DNA of 41,568 bases from an uncultured Prevotellaceae bacterium (GTDB lineage: Bacteria > Bacteroidota > Bacteroidia > Bacteroidales > Bacteroidaceae), in contig CACWOS010000028.1 of assembly GCA_902762565.1 (NCBI GenBank), forward strand, positions 1 to 41,568, written 5' to 3'. The notes under the pieces were generated by a model. That model saw nothing but the letters and a program-made list of their open reading frames with translations. It was not told the origin of the DNA and made no database searches. Numbering within the stretch: position 1 is the first letter of the stretch; each line of letters opens with the position of its first letter. Below, one piece after another: positions 30,889 through 39,615 of the stretch. The translations under genes were made by a program, and so were the position numbers.

Positions 30889-32862
30889 ATGATTACCAAG
30901 ACAATAAAACAGTTCTTTTGGGCAGCTTTGCTCAGTTGCAGCATTGCTGTAGGCATGACGTCGTGTGTCGATAATGATGACGATGTGCCTATGAACCGAT
31001 ATACTGCAGGAAAATTGACTGCAGCCCAGTTCCTTGAGGAGAACGAGAGCCGTGTGGGAGATTTTATTAGCATTCTCAAGAAGTCAAACTATTTCGCCAT
31101 GCTTTCAACGTATGGTAACTATACGGTGTTTGCCCCCAATAATGAGGCTTTCAGCACGTATATGTCCAGTAATGGCTACAATAGCATTGATGACATCCCC
31201 CAGGCAGTCTGTGACACGCTGGTTCGTACCCATATCATCAAAACCAAAGCCTATTATACGACCGACATCTCGGAAGGCTCCTTGGGTATGAATATGGCAG
31301 AGACCTATATCGAACTCTCCATCAACTCTGATGCAGAGAACAACAATGCTGTAGTCCATTATGCCAACAAGGTAGCACGTATGCTTGAGTATGATGACTC
31401 CGTGACTAATGGTGTGGTACATATTGTGAACCATATCATTCCTCGTACCAGTGACAAATTGCCCGATGTCATTGCTGCCGACTCAACAGTGACGATCTTC
31501 TCACAGGCCTTGTTCATGACAGGACTGGCCGACTCACTGATGGCCTACGAAGATAAGAACTATCCCGAATGGGGTGCTGATAAAACCTCACAAGACTCTG
31601 CCTATCAATGGACCATTATGGTAAAATGTAAGGCTGAGGGTGCCGACCCTTGCCAGTGGGTACAGAAGCGCTACTTCAAGTTTACGGCATTTATCGAGCC
31701 TGACTCTATCTTCGCAGCAGAAGGCATTCATAATATTGATGACCTGATAGCTAAGGCCAAGGCTGTCTATGATGCTGTCTATCCGGAAGATGCTGGTCTG
31801 TACGACAATGACTTCAAGAACCGTAAGAATCCGCTGAACCGCTTTATTGCTTATCACCTCCTTGACCGTGTCATGCCATATGACGAGGTCATTATGCGAA
31901 AAGACTGCTTCAAGCACTGGGATATTGATAAGTGCGACCCCGAGGAATTCTATGAGACCATGTGTCCTGGTACGTTGATGCGTTTCAGCAGTTGGAACGA
32001 TGAACTCTATATCAACCGCAAGGGTCATAAGACCAATACAGAAGTCGAAGGTATCCGTGTATTCCGCCCCGCAGAGTCTGGTTCAACGCTACAGCAAGCT
32101 CCAAATGGCATGTACCATTATATTACCAAAGTCCTGTGGTTTGACACCACAGTACGCGATATCGTGATGAACTGCCGAATCCGATTCGACACGACCGTAC
32201 TGAGTCCAGATTTCTTGAATAGCGACCGCCCACTCTATGGTGAGAACAAACTGAGAGGTTATCGTCTCGACTATATCAAGAACTGGAAGGTGATGGGCGA
32301 GAAAGCTGTCATTGCACTGCACGGTGAAGGTCCTTGGTGGCAACACTATAAGAGTAATGGTATCACCATCAGTGGCATCTTCGACGTGACCATCAAACTG
32401 CCACCAGTACCCAAAGCTGGTACTTACGAAATTCGTACGGGATACACGGCCAATGCTGAGCGTGGTGTGGTTCAGTTCTATCTGAATGATGTACCTTGTG
32501 GTATTCCTGCTGACTTGCGTATTGGCGGTTGGGATCCCAGTATTGGTTGGGTGGCCGATGTGACAGGCGATAATGCAGAAGCTAGAAATGCTAATAAGGC
32601 AACTGATAAGGCAATGCACAATCGTGGATATATGAAAGGTATGGACTGTTATTGGCAAGGAGCTGCACCAGAGAATGCGCTCCGTAACTTAACAAACAAC
32701 CTGCGTTATGTTCTAACTACTCAGCAGCTCGACCCGAATGAGACATATTATCTGCGTTGCCGTCAGGTATTGAAAGATCCGGAATGTTATTGGAGCTTCG
32801 ACTATCTTGAATTCTGTCCGAAGAGCGTCTATAGCGGCGAAACTGGTGAAGACACGCACTAA
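30889..32862 (+). CDS. Fasciclin lipoprotein 2
   Basis: The ATG at 30889 gives 657 residues with lipobox MTSC (C26). FAS1 module 1 (about 40-185) has NYTVFAPNNEAFSTYMSSNG and GVVHIVNHIIPRT; module 2 (about 190-400) is more diverged, with NPLNRFIAYHLLDRVMP. A beta-rich C-terminal part (about 400-657) has GTYEIRTGYTANAERGVVQF and KDPECYWSFDYLEFCPKSVY and may be a carbohydrate- or ligand-binding sandwich. Its signal region (TKTIKQFFWAALLSC) is closely similar to that of the next gene, pointing to duplication. No enzymatic motif is seen. It probably acts on the surface with the SusCD complexes. Confidence 0.85.
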   Translation: MITKTIKQFFWAALLSCSIAVGMTSCVDNDDDVPMNRYTAGKLTAAQFLEENESRVGDFISILKKSNYFAMLSTYGNYTVFAPNNEAFSTYMSSNGYNSIDDIPQAVCDTLVRTHIIKTKAYYTTDISEGSLGMNMAETYIELSINSDAENNNAVVHYANKVARMLEYDDSVTNGVVHIVNHIIPRTSDKLPDVIAADSTVTIFSQALFMTGLADSLMAYEDKNYPEWGADKTSQDSAYQWTIMVKCKAEGADPCQWVQKRYFKFTAFIEPDSIFAAEGIHNIDDLIAKAKAVYDAVYPEDAGLYDNDFKNRKNPLNRFIAYHLLDRVMPYDEVIMRKDCFKHWDIDKCDPEEFYETMCPGTLMRFSSWNDELYINRKGHKTNTEVEGIRVFRPAESGSTLQQAPNGMYHYITKVLWFDTTVRDIVMNCRIRFDTTVLSPDFLNSDRPLYGENKLRGYRLDYIKNWKVMGEKAVIALHGEGPWWQHYKSNGITISGIFDVTIKLPPVPKAGTYEIRTGYTANAERGVVQFYLNDVPCGIPADLRIGGWDPSIGWVADVTGDNAEARNANKATDKAMHNRGYMKGMDCYWQGAAPENALRNLTNNLRYVLTTQQLDPNETYYLRCRQVLKDPECYWSFDYLEFCPKSVYSGETGEDTH

Positions 32863-32865
32863 GCG

Positions 32866-32899
32866 AGAATTGAGAATTGAAAATTGAAAATTGATAATT
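32866..32899 (+). repeat. AATTGAA leader repeat before FAS1 lipoprotein 3
   Basis: Four 7-bp units (AATTGAG, AATTGAA, AATTGAA, AATTGAT) fill the gap between the FAS1 genes and end at the ATG at 32900. Confidence 0.85.
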
Positions 32900-34561
32900 A
32901 TGAATACAAAAAGCATAAAACAATTCCTCTTAGCAGGCATGGTAAGCTGCGGCATGGTCGCAGGTCTTACCGCCTGTTCAGACTGGAACGACCATTATGA
33001 GAGCGCTGCAGATGGCGGTGCTGCCAGCGGAACTCTTTGGGAGCAGATGAAGTCTAATCCACAACTGAGCGACTTCTGTGACGTACTGGAGCAGACCAAG
33101 GTGTATCGCATGCACAAGAAGACACCTGTAAGTTATAAAGACATACTCAGTGGTGGTCAGGCATTTACGGTGTTGGCTCCTGTGAACGGCACATTCAATA
33201 AGGACTCGCTACTACAGTTAGTCCAAACGGTTATCGGTGACTCCGCTGTTGAAAAGGGTTTTGTCAAGAACCATATTACGCGTTCTCTCGCCTCATTAAC
33301 ACCCACCTCTACCAGATTGTTAATGCTCAATCAGAAACATCTTTGGATGGAGAACGGCAAAGTTGATGAAGTGCCTATTTCCGTTGCCAACACAAGGACC
33401 AGCAATGGTATCTTCCATGTTCTTGAGCATGGACTGCAATATAAGCATAACTTATATGAGTTGTTCTGCGACTATCCTAGTTTGTCGGTAATTGGCGACA
33501 ACCTCCGACATTTCAACGAGGATGTGTTTGATCCTGATGCATCGGTATCAAATGGTGTTATTGATGGTGTACCCATCTATGTTGACTCTGTGGTCTATGA
33601 ACGCAACCGTCTGTTGGATGCTATCGGCTATCTGAATGCAGAAGACTCAACCTATCTCGTAGTTGCACCTACTAAAGAAGGCTGGAACGAGGCCTATAAT
33701 GAAGCTTCCAAGTATTTCCAGTTTGACGAGACAATTGATAAGCGTGACTCTCTTCAACAGTACTACACCATGCGTGCCCTGATGGATGACGCCATCTTCA
33801 ATATGACTGATCAAAAGAGCACCCATGACTCGCTGATATCAGTGCCATACATCCATACGTCCAAGACTTTTGAAAAGGGCAAAAAGGTGTATCACGTCTT
33901 CAACAATCCATTTGAGCCAGGTGGTATCATGTATGGTTCCACCCCATTACAGTGTAGCAACGGAATACTGTATGTCACAGAGAAGTGGCCGTTTGCCCCG
34001 ACAGACACCTATTTTAAAGATCTCTATGTTGAGGGAGAGGACACATATCTCATCCTTGATTATAAGAAATGTAGCTATAGCAACCGTACCGCCATTGGTG
34101 ACAGTATCTCGAATAATAAATATCTGAGAATTACACCACTGAAAGCTACCGATAACTGGGAAATCACTTTCCAAGTCAACAATACGCTGAGTGGCAGTTA
34201 TGATGTCTACGCCATCCTTTTACCAAAAACAGTTTATGATCCCAATGAAACTAAGTTGCGTCCCTGCAAGTTCAAGGCAAACATCAATTACGTAAATGAG
34301 AAAGGCAAGACAGCAACTTTCGCATGTGTGAATGAGAGTGATGGAAAAACAGAATTCAAGTCTGATCCCTTACATGTTGACACCGTGCTGTTGGCACGCG
34401 GTTTTCAATTCCCCGCCTGCAACTATGCACAGAGTAACACAAATTATAGCATTAAAATTCAGTGCTCTATTCTAACTTCACAACAAGCGCAGTATTCTCG
34501 TGACATGCTATTGGATTGTATCTATCTCAGACCCCGAACCTCTAAATCAGAAGAACAATGA
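32900..34561 (+). CDS. Fasciclin lipoprotein 3
   Basis: The ATG at 32900 gives 553 residues with lipobox LTAC (C26), then SDWNDHYES. FAS1 module 1 (about 50-190) has FTVLAPVNGTFNKDSLLQ and GIFHVLEHGLQYKHNLYE; a second lies at about 190-380 (STYLVVAPTKEGWNEAYNE). The C-terminal part (about 385-553) is beta-rich (NTLSGSYDVYAILLPKTVYD). The signal region (TKSIKQFLLAGMVSC) mirrors FAS1 lipoprotein 2. The stop overlaps the SusC 2 start (ATGA), so this protein and SusC 2 are translationally coupled. It appears to be a surface-binding partner of the second SusCD pair. Confidence 0.85.
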   Translation: MNTKSIKQFLLAGMVSCGMVAGLTACSDWNDHYESAADGGAASGTLWEQMKSNPQLSDFCDVLEQTKVYRMHKKTPVSYKDILSGGQAFTVLAPVNGTFNKDSLLQLVQTVIGDSAVEKGFVKNHITRSLASLTPTSTRLLMLNQKHLWMENGKVDEVPISVANTRTSNGIFHVLEHGLQYKHNLYELFCDYPSLSVIGDNLRHFNEDVFDPDASVSNGVIDGVPIYVDSVVYERNRLLDAIGYLNAEDSTYLVVAPTKEGWNEAYNEASKYFQFDETIDKRDSLQQYYTMRALMDDAIFNMTDQKSTHDSLISVPYIHTSKTFEKGKKVYHVFNNPFEPGGIMYGSTPLQCSNGILYVTEKWPFAPTDTYFKDLYVEGEDTYLILDYKKCSYSNRTAIGDSISNNKYLRITPLKATDNWEITFQVNNTLSGSYDVYAILLPKTVYDPNETKLRPCKFKANINYVNEKGKTATFACVNESDGKTEFKSDPLHVDTVLLARGFQFPACNYAQSNTNYSIKIQCSILTSQQAQYSRDMLLDCIYLRPRTSKSEEQ

Positions 34562-37500
34562 AGAAATATATCTTTTCCATTATGATGTTGCTTGTCTCAC
34601 TGACAATGACAGCACAGGATAATTTTAAGACTGTGAAGGGACAGGTCGTTGATGCCGCCACCCAGAAGCCTCTGGTCGGTGTCATTGTGGCCGCTTATGG
34701 TAACGACAAATACTCGGCCATGACCGACGAACAAGGTCGCTACACACTTAACGTTCCCAACTATGTAAGTTCGGTGCAGATGCGCATCGATGGCTATAAT
34801 TTTACACAAAGTGCCATTGCTGATGGCGTGGCTAATGCCCAACTCTACAACGAAGTGTTTACAGAAGTCTATAAACGTCAGACTGATGCACTTCTCTCTT
34901 CTGAAGCCAATCGCTTTGCTAATACGTCAGAGATCAGCATCGATCCACTCATCGCCCAACAATTAGGCGCTGATGTGCATTCAGCCTCACGAGGCGGCAA
35001 TGTCGGTTTGGGTAATGCACTGCTGATGGTGGGTATCAACTCGATTAACAGCAATGCTCAGCCGATGATTGTTGTCGATGATGTTATCTTGGATATGGAG
35101 TACAACCGTGCAACCTTGCATGAGGGCTACTTCAACAATATGTTAGCCAATATCAATGTGAACGACATCGAGAGTGTACAAGTGCTGAAGAACGGTACGG
35201 CACTCTATGGTGCCAAGGGCGCCAATGGTGTTCTGATTATCAAGACAAAGCGTAATAAGAGTATGGCCACCAAGATTGATGTGACCATCAATGGTCGATT
35301 CGACCTGATTCCCCGTCTGCCCAAAATGATGGGTTCTGAGGATTATCGCCTCTACACCACAGAGCTTTTGGCCAACAAGACGTTGGATATGGGAAGCATG
35401 AAGTTCCTGAACAATGACCCCACCTATTTTTATTATAACCAGTATCACAACAATACTGACTGGAAGGATGAGGTTTATAGGAATGCATTCTCTCAAAATT
35501 ACGGCATCAACGTACAAGGTGGTGACGACATTGCCTCTTACAACCTTTCTGTAGGTTATTCATTGGCTAACAGCACGCTGAAAAAGAATGATTATAAACG
35601 TTTCAACATGCGTTTGAATACCGACATTAATATAGCCAAAGGCTTTGATGTTCGTTTTGATGCTTCTTACAGTGATGTAGATCGTTCACTATTTGATGAT
35701 GGTGCGCCTTCTGAAATTTTGTCTGGCGTCATTACCTCACCGGGCTTTTTAGCATTGGCAAAGTCACCTTTCCTGTCGCCTTACGCATTTGATAACGCAG
35801 GTAACATCAGCCATTATCTGGCTGAGGCAGACGATTACTTAGAGGGTATGTTCCAAGGACGTGGCCGTTTGGCTAACCCTACAAGTATCTTGGCAAATGG
35901 TGAAGGTGACAACCGTAATTCATTGGGCAACCGTCTCATCCAGTTTGCTGTCACTCCAAAATATGAGTTCAACAAACACCTGACACTGAGTGAGCACTTC
36001 GCCTTGACACTGGTGAACACCAACGAAAACTACTATCTCCCCATTCAAGGTGTACCAACATTCGTTGTCGACGGTCTTGACGAAACCAGCGTACTGAATA
36101 ACCTGGTTCAGAGTCAGGCCGGTAGTCTGACAGCCCTGCAGAGCGATACGCGTCTGGCATGGAAGAATCAGTTCGGTGCCCATCAGGTGGGTGTCATGGG
36201 TGGTTTCCGCTATCTGAACTCTGCTTATAAGCTGACATCACAACGCGGTTATAACACGCCTAACGACAAGGCTCCCAAAATGAGTTCTTCATTGTACTTT
36301 AAAGATACAGACGGTGCCAACGACAAAACTACAGATTTAATATGGTATGCTTTAGCCAACTATAACTACGCCCAGCGCTACTACCTCAATGCCGGCCTTT
36401 CTGCTCATGCCTCTTCACGCTTTGGTAAGGATGCTGAGGGCTTAAAATTAGGCGGTGTTGTCTGGGGCATCTTCCCCAGCTTAGAAGCAGCTTGGGTCGC
36501 TACTAATGAGAGCTGGTTCCCAAAGACAGACCTCATCAACTATTTACGTCTGAATGTTGGTTATGATGTAACAGGTAACGACGATATTGACTATACTGCC
36601 TCACGTTCGTACTTCGTGTCACGTCGTATGCTGAATAGCAATGCTACAGGTATTGTCATCGGTAACATTGGTAATACAGAGTTGAAGTGGGAAACGACCA
36701 GGCGTCTGACAGCCGGTATTGAAGGTAACTTCTTCAACAATCGCCTGAACCTGCGCTTCAACTACTTCAAGAGTTGGACGAGCAACCTTCTTTCTCTGCG
36801 TCAGTTGGCATGGACCAGCGGTCTGGATGCCAGTTGGAGTAACGAAGGTAAGCTGGAGAATCATGGTTTCGACGTACATGCCACAGCGAAAGTTTTGGCT
36901 CTGAAGGACTTCCGTTGGGAGGTGGGGGCCTCTATTGGTCACTATAAGAACAAAGTGACAGCTCTGCCCGACAACGACCGTGCATTCTTAACCAACCTCT
37001 ATGGCGCTACCATCCAAACTAAAGTTGGTCAGCCTGTAGGTTTGTTCTATGGCTATAAGACCAATGGTGTCTACAGTACGACTTCTGAGGCTTTGGCTGA
37101 TGGCAAGTACATTGTCAAGGATAATGGCGACAAAGTATACTTTAAGGGTGGCGACATGAACTTTGCTGACATCACACCAGACAATATTATTGACGAGAAC
37201 GACCGTACCGTCATTGGCGATCCCAATCCAGACGTCTATGGTAATATCCATACCACATTCGGTTGGAAGAACCTGACCCTATCGGCAGTGTTCAACTACT
37301 CATTGGGTAATGATATATTCAATTATCAGCGTTCACTTTTAGAGGGTGGTACCTACTTCTTAAACCAGACAACAGCAGTAAATGGCCGTTGGACGACAGA
37401 AGGACAGAAGACAGATATACCTCGCGTAGAATATAAGGACCCGATGGGCAACTCACGTTTCAGCGACCGTTGGATAGAGGATGGCTCTTATCTGCGTCTG

Positions 37501-37716
37501 GCATCTGTCACGCTGAGCTATTATCTGCCTATTCAGAGTACTTATCTGCAGGGAATTACCATCTGGGGTAATGCTTCAAACCTCTTCACGATTACGAAGT
37601 ATCTCGGCAGCAATCCTGATTGCGCTATTGCTGGCGGCATCCTGACACAGGGTATTGATCGTGGTATTCTGTCGGCTGGTCGCAACTTCTCAGTGGGCGT
37701 GAACATTAACTTGTAA
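34558..37716 (+). CDS. SusC/RagA-type TonB-linked outer membrane protein 2
   Basis: This 1052-aa protein has a signal peptide (1-19, cut before QDNFKTVKG), a carboxypeptidase-D-regulatory-like domain (about 24-95: VKGQVVDAATQKPLVGVIVA), a plug region (NAQPMIVVDDVIL, NDIESVQVLKNGTALYGAKG, GVLIIKTKRN) and a barrel ending FSVGVNINL. Unlike SusC 1, I find no EVVVTA-type TonB box between the first domain and the plug; the region instead reads EVFTEVYKRQTDALLSSEAN. The usual S-LRG plug motif is replaced by SASRGGNVGLGNALLMVGIN. It overlaps FAS1 lipoprotein 3 and precedes SusD 2, so it is probably still an import channel, perhaps energised differently. Confidence 0.92.
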   Translation: MKKYIFSIMMLLVSLTMTAQDNFKTVKGQVVDAATQKPLVGVIVAAYGNDKYSAMTDEQGRYTLNVPNYVSSVQMRIDGYNFTQSAIADGVANAQLYNEVFTEVYKRQTDALLSSEANRFANTSEISIDPLIAQQLGADVHSASRGGNVGLGNALLMVGINSINSNAQPMIVVDDVILDMEYNRATLHEGYFNNMLANINVNDIESVQVLKNGTALYGAKGANGVLIIKTKRNKSMATKIDVTINGRFDLIPRLPKMMGSEDYRLYTTELLANKTLDMGSMKFLNNDPTYFYYNQYHNNTDWKDEVYRNAFSQNYGINVQGGDDIASYNLSVGYSLANSTLKKNDYKRFNMRLNTDINIAKGFDVRFDASYSDVDRSLFDDGAPSEILSGVITSPGFLALAKSPFLSPYAFDNAGNISHYLAEADDYLEGMFQGRGRLANPTSILANGEGDNRNSLGNRLIQFAVTPKYEFNKHLTLSEHFALTLVNTNENYYLPIQGVPTFVVDGLDETSVLNNLVQSQAGSLTALQSDTRLAWKNQFGAHQVGVMGGFRYLNSAYKLTSQRGYNTPNDKAPKMSSSLYFKDTDGANDKTTDLIWYALANYNYAQRYYLNAGLSAHASSRFGKDAEGLKLGGVVWGIFPSLEAAWVATNESWFPKTDLINYLRLNVGYDVTGNDDIDYTASRSYFVSRRMLNSNATGIVIGNIGNTELKWETTRRLTAGIEGNFFNNRLNLRFNYFKSWTSNLLSLRQLAWTSGLDASWSNEGKLENHGFDVHATAKVLALKDFRWEVGASIGHYKNKVTALPDNDRAFLTNLYGATIQTKVGQPVGLFYGYKTNGVYSTTSEALADGKYIVKDNGDKVYFKGGDMNFADITPDNIIDENDRTVIGDPNPDVYGNIHTTFGWKNLTLSAVFNYSLGNDIFNYQRSLLEGGTYFLNQTTAVNGRWTTEGQKTDIPRVEYKDPMGNSRFSDRWIEDGSYLRLASVTLSYYLPIQSTYLQGITIWGNASNLFTITKYLGSNPDCAIAGGILTQGIDRGILSAGRNFSVGVNINL

Positions 37717-37746
37717 TTGAAAATTGAAAATTGAAAATTGAAAATT
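37717..37746 (+). repeat. AATTGAA leader repeat before SusD 2
   Basis: Four identical 7-bp AATTGAA units fill the gap after SusC 2 and run into the ATG at 37747. It is the most regular of the four operon copies. Confidence 0.88.
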
Positions 37747-39447
37747 ATGATTACCAAATTTAAATATATCATCTTTGGAATCTGCGCCATCTGCGGTACG
37801 ATGTCCTGCTCTAAGATGCTTGAGACAGAGTCCGATCTGGTGGAGTTTGAAGAGGATCACACATTGGACCACGCTACAGACTCTGTATACAGCGTGATGG
37901 GTATCATCAACAAGATGCAGATTATTGCCGACCGTGTTGTGCTGTTGGGCGAGGTACGTGGTGATTTGGTGCAAACTACTGACGCTGCCAATACCGATTT
38001 GAAAGCTCTCTCAGCTTTTGACTTTAATGCGAAAAATCGCTATAACCAGATTAGCGATTATTATGCCGTCATCAACAACTGTAACTATTATTTAGCACAT
38101 ATTGATACGGCTATGGAGCGTCGTGGACGTAACCTGTTCTTGCCTGAATATGCGGTGGTAAAGGCATACCGTGCTTGGACCTACCTGCAGTTGGCTCAAG
38201 CCTATGGTGAGGTGCCTCTGATTCTTAATCCACTGATGACCGAAAAGGCTGCTCGTGAAGCCATGAATCAGCCGCGTGCAAGCATTCAGGAAATCTGTAA
38301 TACGTTCATTGACGACCTGACTCCATACGTAGGTATTAATCTACCAGACTTTAGTAACGTCAATAATATGAATTCAAAGGATTTCTTTATTCCGATGCGA
38401 GCTCTTTTAGGTGACCTATGCCTCTGGGCAGGACGCTATAAGGAGGCTGCCCGCTGGTATCACGACTATCTGACGGACAAATATGAGCCCATTGCAATGA
38501 GCAACCAAAGCATCACCTGGGCCAGCTCCACACAGTTTGTCGGCGTTAGAAATGGCTATTCTCCAACGAGTAACCGAGAGGTGTTGTGCTATATCCCCAT
38601 GGAGTCGCGTGTCTTTGATGGAACTATCAGTCAGTTGCCCAACCTGTTCAATTCAACCTCAGAGAATAACTATTTCTTTGAGTTGACCCCATCGGCAGGA
38701 ATGGCTAGGATTTCGGCTGATCAGGTTTACTGTTTCGAGGAAACTCGCACAGGAGGAACAGACAAAGACACCCTCTATGCGCCTCGTTCCGGATTCACAC
38801 AAGCCGAACTGGCAGGTGATCTGCGCTATTATTCAAACTATTCACTTCATGCTTTTGGTCAGCAGAATGAGTATTCTGAGTATAACTCTTACAGACAGAC
38901 TATCAGTAAGATTGTTTCTTCGAAAATTTCACTCTATCGCCGTTCAATGATCTATCTGCGCTATGCTGAGGCTCTCAACCGTGCAGGTTATCCACAGTCG
39001 GCCTTTACCATCCTGAAATATGGTATATACGATGAGGTTTTGAAGAACCGTGTAGACACTGTTGAGTTGAAGCAAGCTGGTGACTTGGTTTATTTCGATC
39101 CAGAAATCTTCGATTTTGAGGGTAATTATTCCGGTGTCCATTCGTTAGGTTCTGGTGATACGCACGCCAACGCCTACTATGAATTGCCACAGCCCACAGA
39201 GCAGTTGGCTACACGTCAGGACACTGTTGACTACCAGATTCCTCTCATTGAGGATATGATTATCACGGAAATGGCATTGGAAGGCTCCTTCGAGGGTTAT
39301 CGTTTCAACGATTTGATGCGTGTTGCCCTGCGTCGTGGCAACAATGCCTACCTCGCTGATCCCATTAGTTTGCGTAATGGTACAGTCAATGCTGAACTAC
39401 GTGAGAAGCTTATGAACAAAGAGAACTGGTATCTGCCACTCCGCTAA
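37747..39447 (+). CDS. SusD/RagB-type nutrient-binding lipoprotein 2
   Basis: The ATG at 37747 gives 566 residues with lipobox TMSC (C21), then SKMLETESDLVEFEEDHTLD. Helical SusD features include YNQISDYYAVINNCNYYLAH, VVKAYRAWTYLQLAQAYGEV, RSMIYLRYAEALNRAGYPQS and EMALEGSFEGYRFNDLMRVA near the C-terminus. It differs strongly from SusD 1, so the two pairs are likely to bind different ligands or to be an old duplication. It is the last gene of the run, followed by a strong terminator. Confidence 0.92.
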   Translation: MITKFKYIIFGICAICGTMSCSKMLETESDLVEFEEDHTLDHATDSVYSVMGIINKMQIIADRVVLLGEVRGDLVQTTDAANTDLKALSAFDFNAKNRYNQISDYYAVINNCNYYLAHIDTAMERRGRNLFLPEYAVVKAYRAWTYLQLAQAYGEVPLILNPLMTEKAAREAMNQPRASIQEICNTFIDDLTPYVGINLPDFSNVNNMNSKDFFIPMRALLGDLCLWAGRYKEAARWYHDYLTDKYEPIAMSNQSITWASSTQFVGVRNGYSPTSNREVLCYIPMESRVFDGTISQLPNLFNSTSENNYFFELTPSAGMARISADQVYCFEETRTGGTDKDTLYAPRSGFTQAELAGDLRYYSNYSLHAFGQQNEYSEYNSYRQTISKIVSSKISLYRRSMIYLRYAEALNRAGYPQSAFTILKYGIYDEVLKNRVDTVELKQAGDLVYFDPEIFDFEGNYSGVHSLGSGDTHANAYYELPQPTEQLATRQDTVDYQIPLIEDMIITEMALEGSFEGYRFNDLMRVALRRGNNAYLADPISLRNGTVNAELREKLMNKENWYLPLR

Positions 39448-39461
39448 TTGGGATATTCCAC

Positions 39462-39499
39462 AAAAAAGTCCGAGACTCTTGTGAGCCTCGGATTTTTTT
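39462..39499 (+). terminator. Terminator of the FAS1/SusCD operon
   Basis: AAAAAAGTCCGAGACTC (39462-39478) pairs with GAGCCTCGGATTTTTTT (39483-39499) with two G-T pairs and ends in a T-run. The core matches the terminator at 19091-19130. Confidence 0.88.
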
Positions 39500-39537
39500 A
39501 TTTCGGTAGTCAAGAGGTTGATTTCTGCGCAAAAAGT

Positions 39538-39568
39538 TTTGTTAATTCGGACTTTATGCTTAATTTTG
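39538..39568 (+). promoter_or_regulatory. Promoter of the 593-aa lipoprotein gene
   Basis: TTTG (39538-39541), 19 bases, TAATTTTG (39561-39568). Transcription should start near 39575, giving the gene at 39616 its own short leader. Confidence 0.72.
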
Positions 39569-39615
39569 CAGGCCAAAAGAGATAATATTATTAGCAAATT
39601 ATTAACAGGTTAAAA

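Noticed and set aside
29107-37746. Possible CRISPR arrays from the tandem AATTGAA units
   Set aside because: Units are 7 bp, contiguous, without spacers, and sit before start codons; no cas genes are present.
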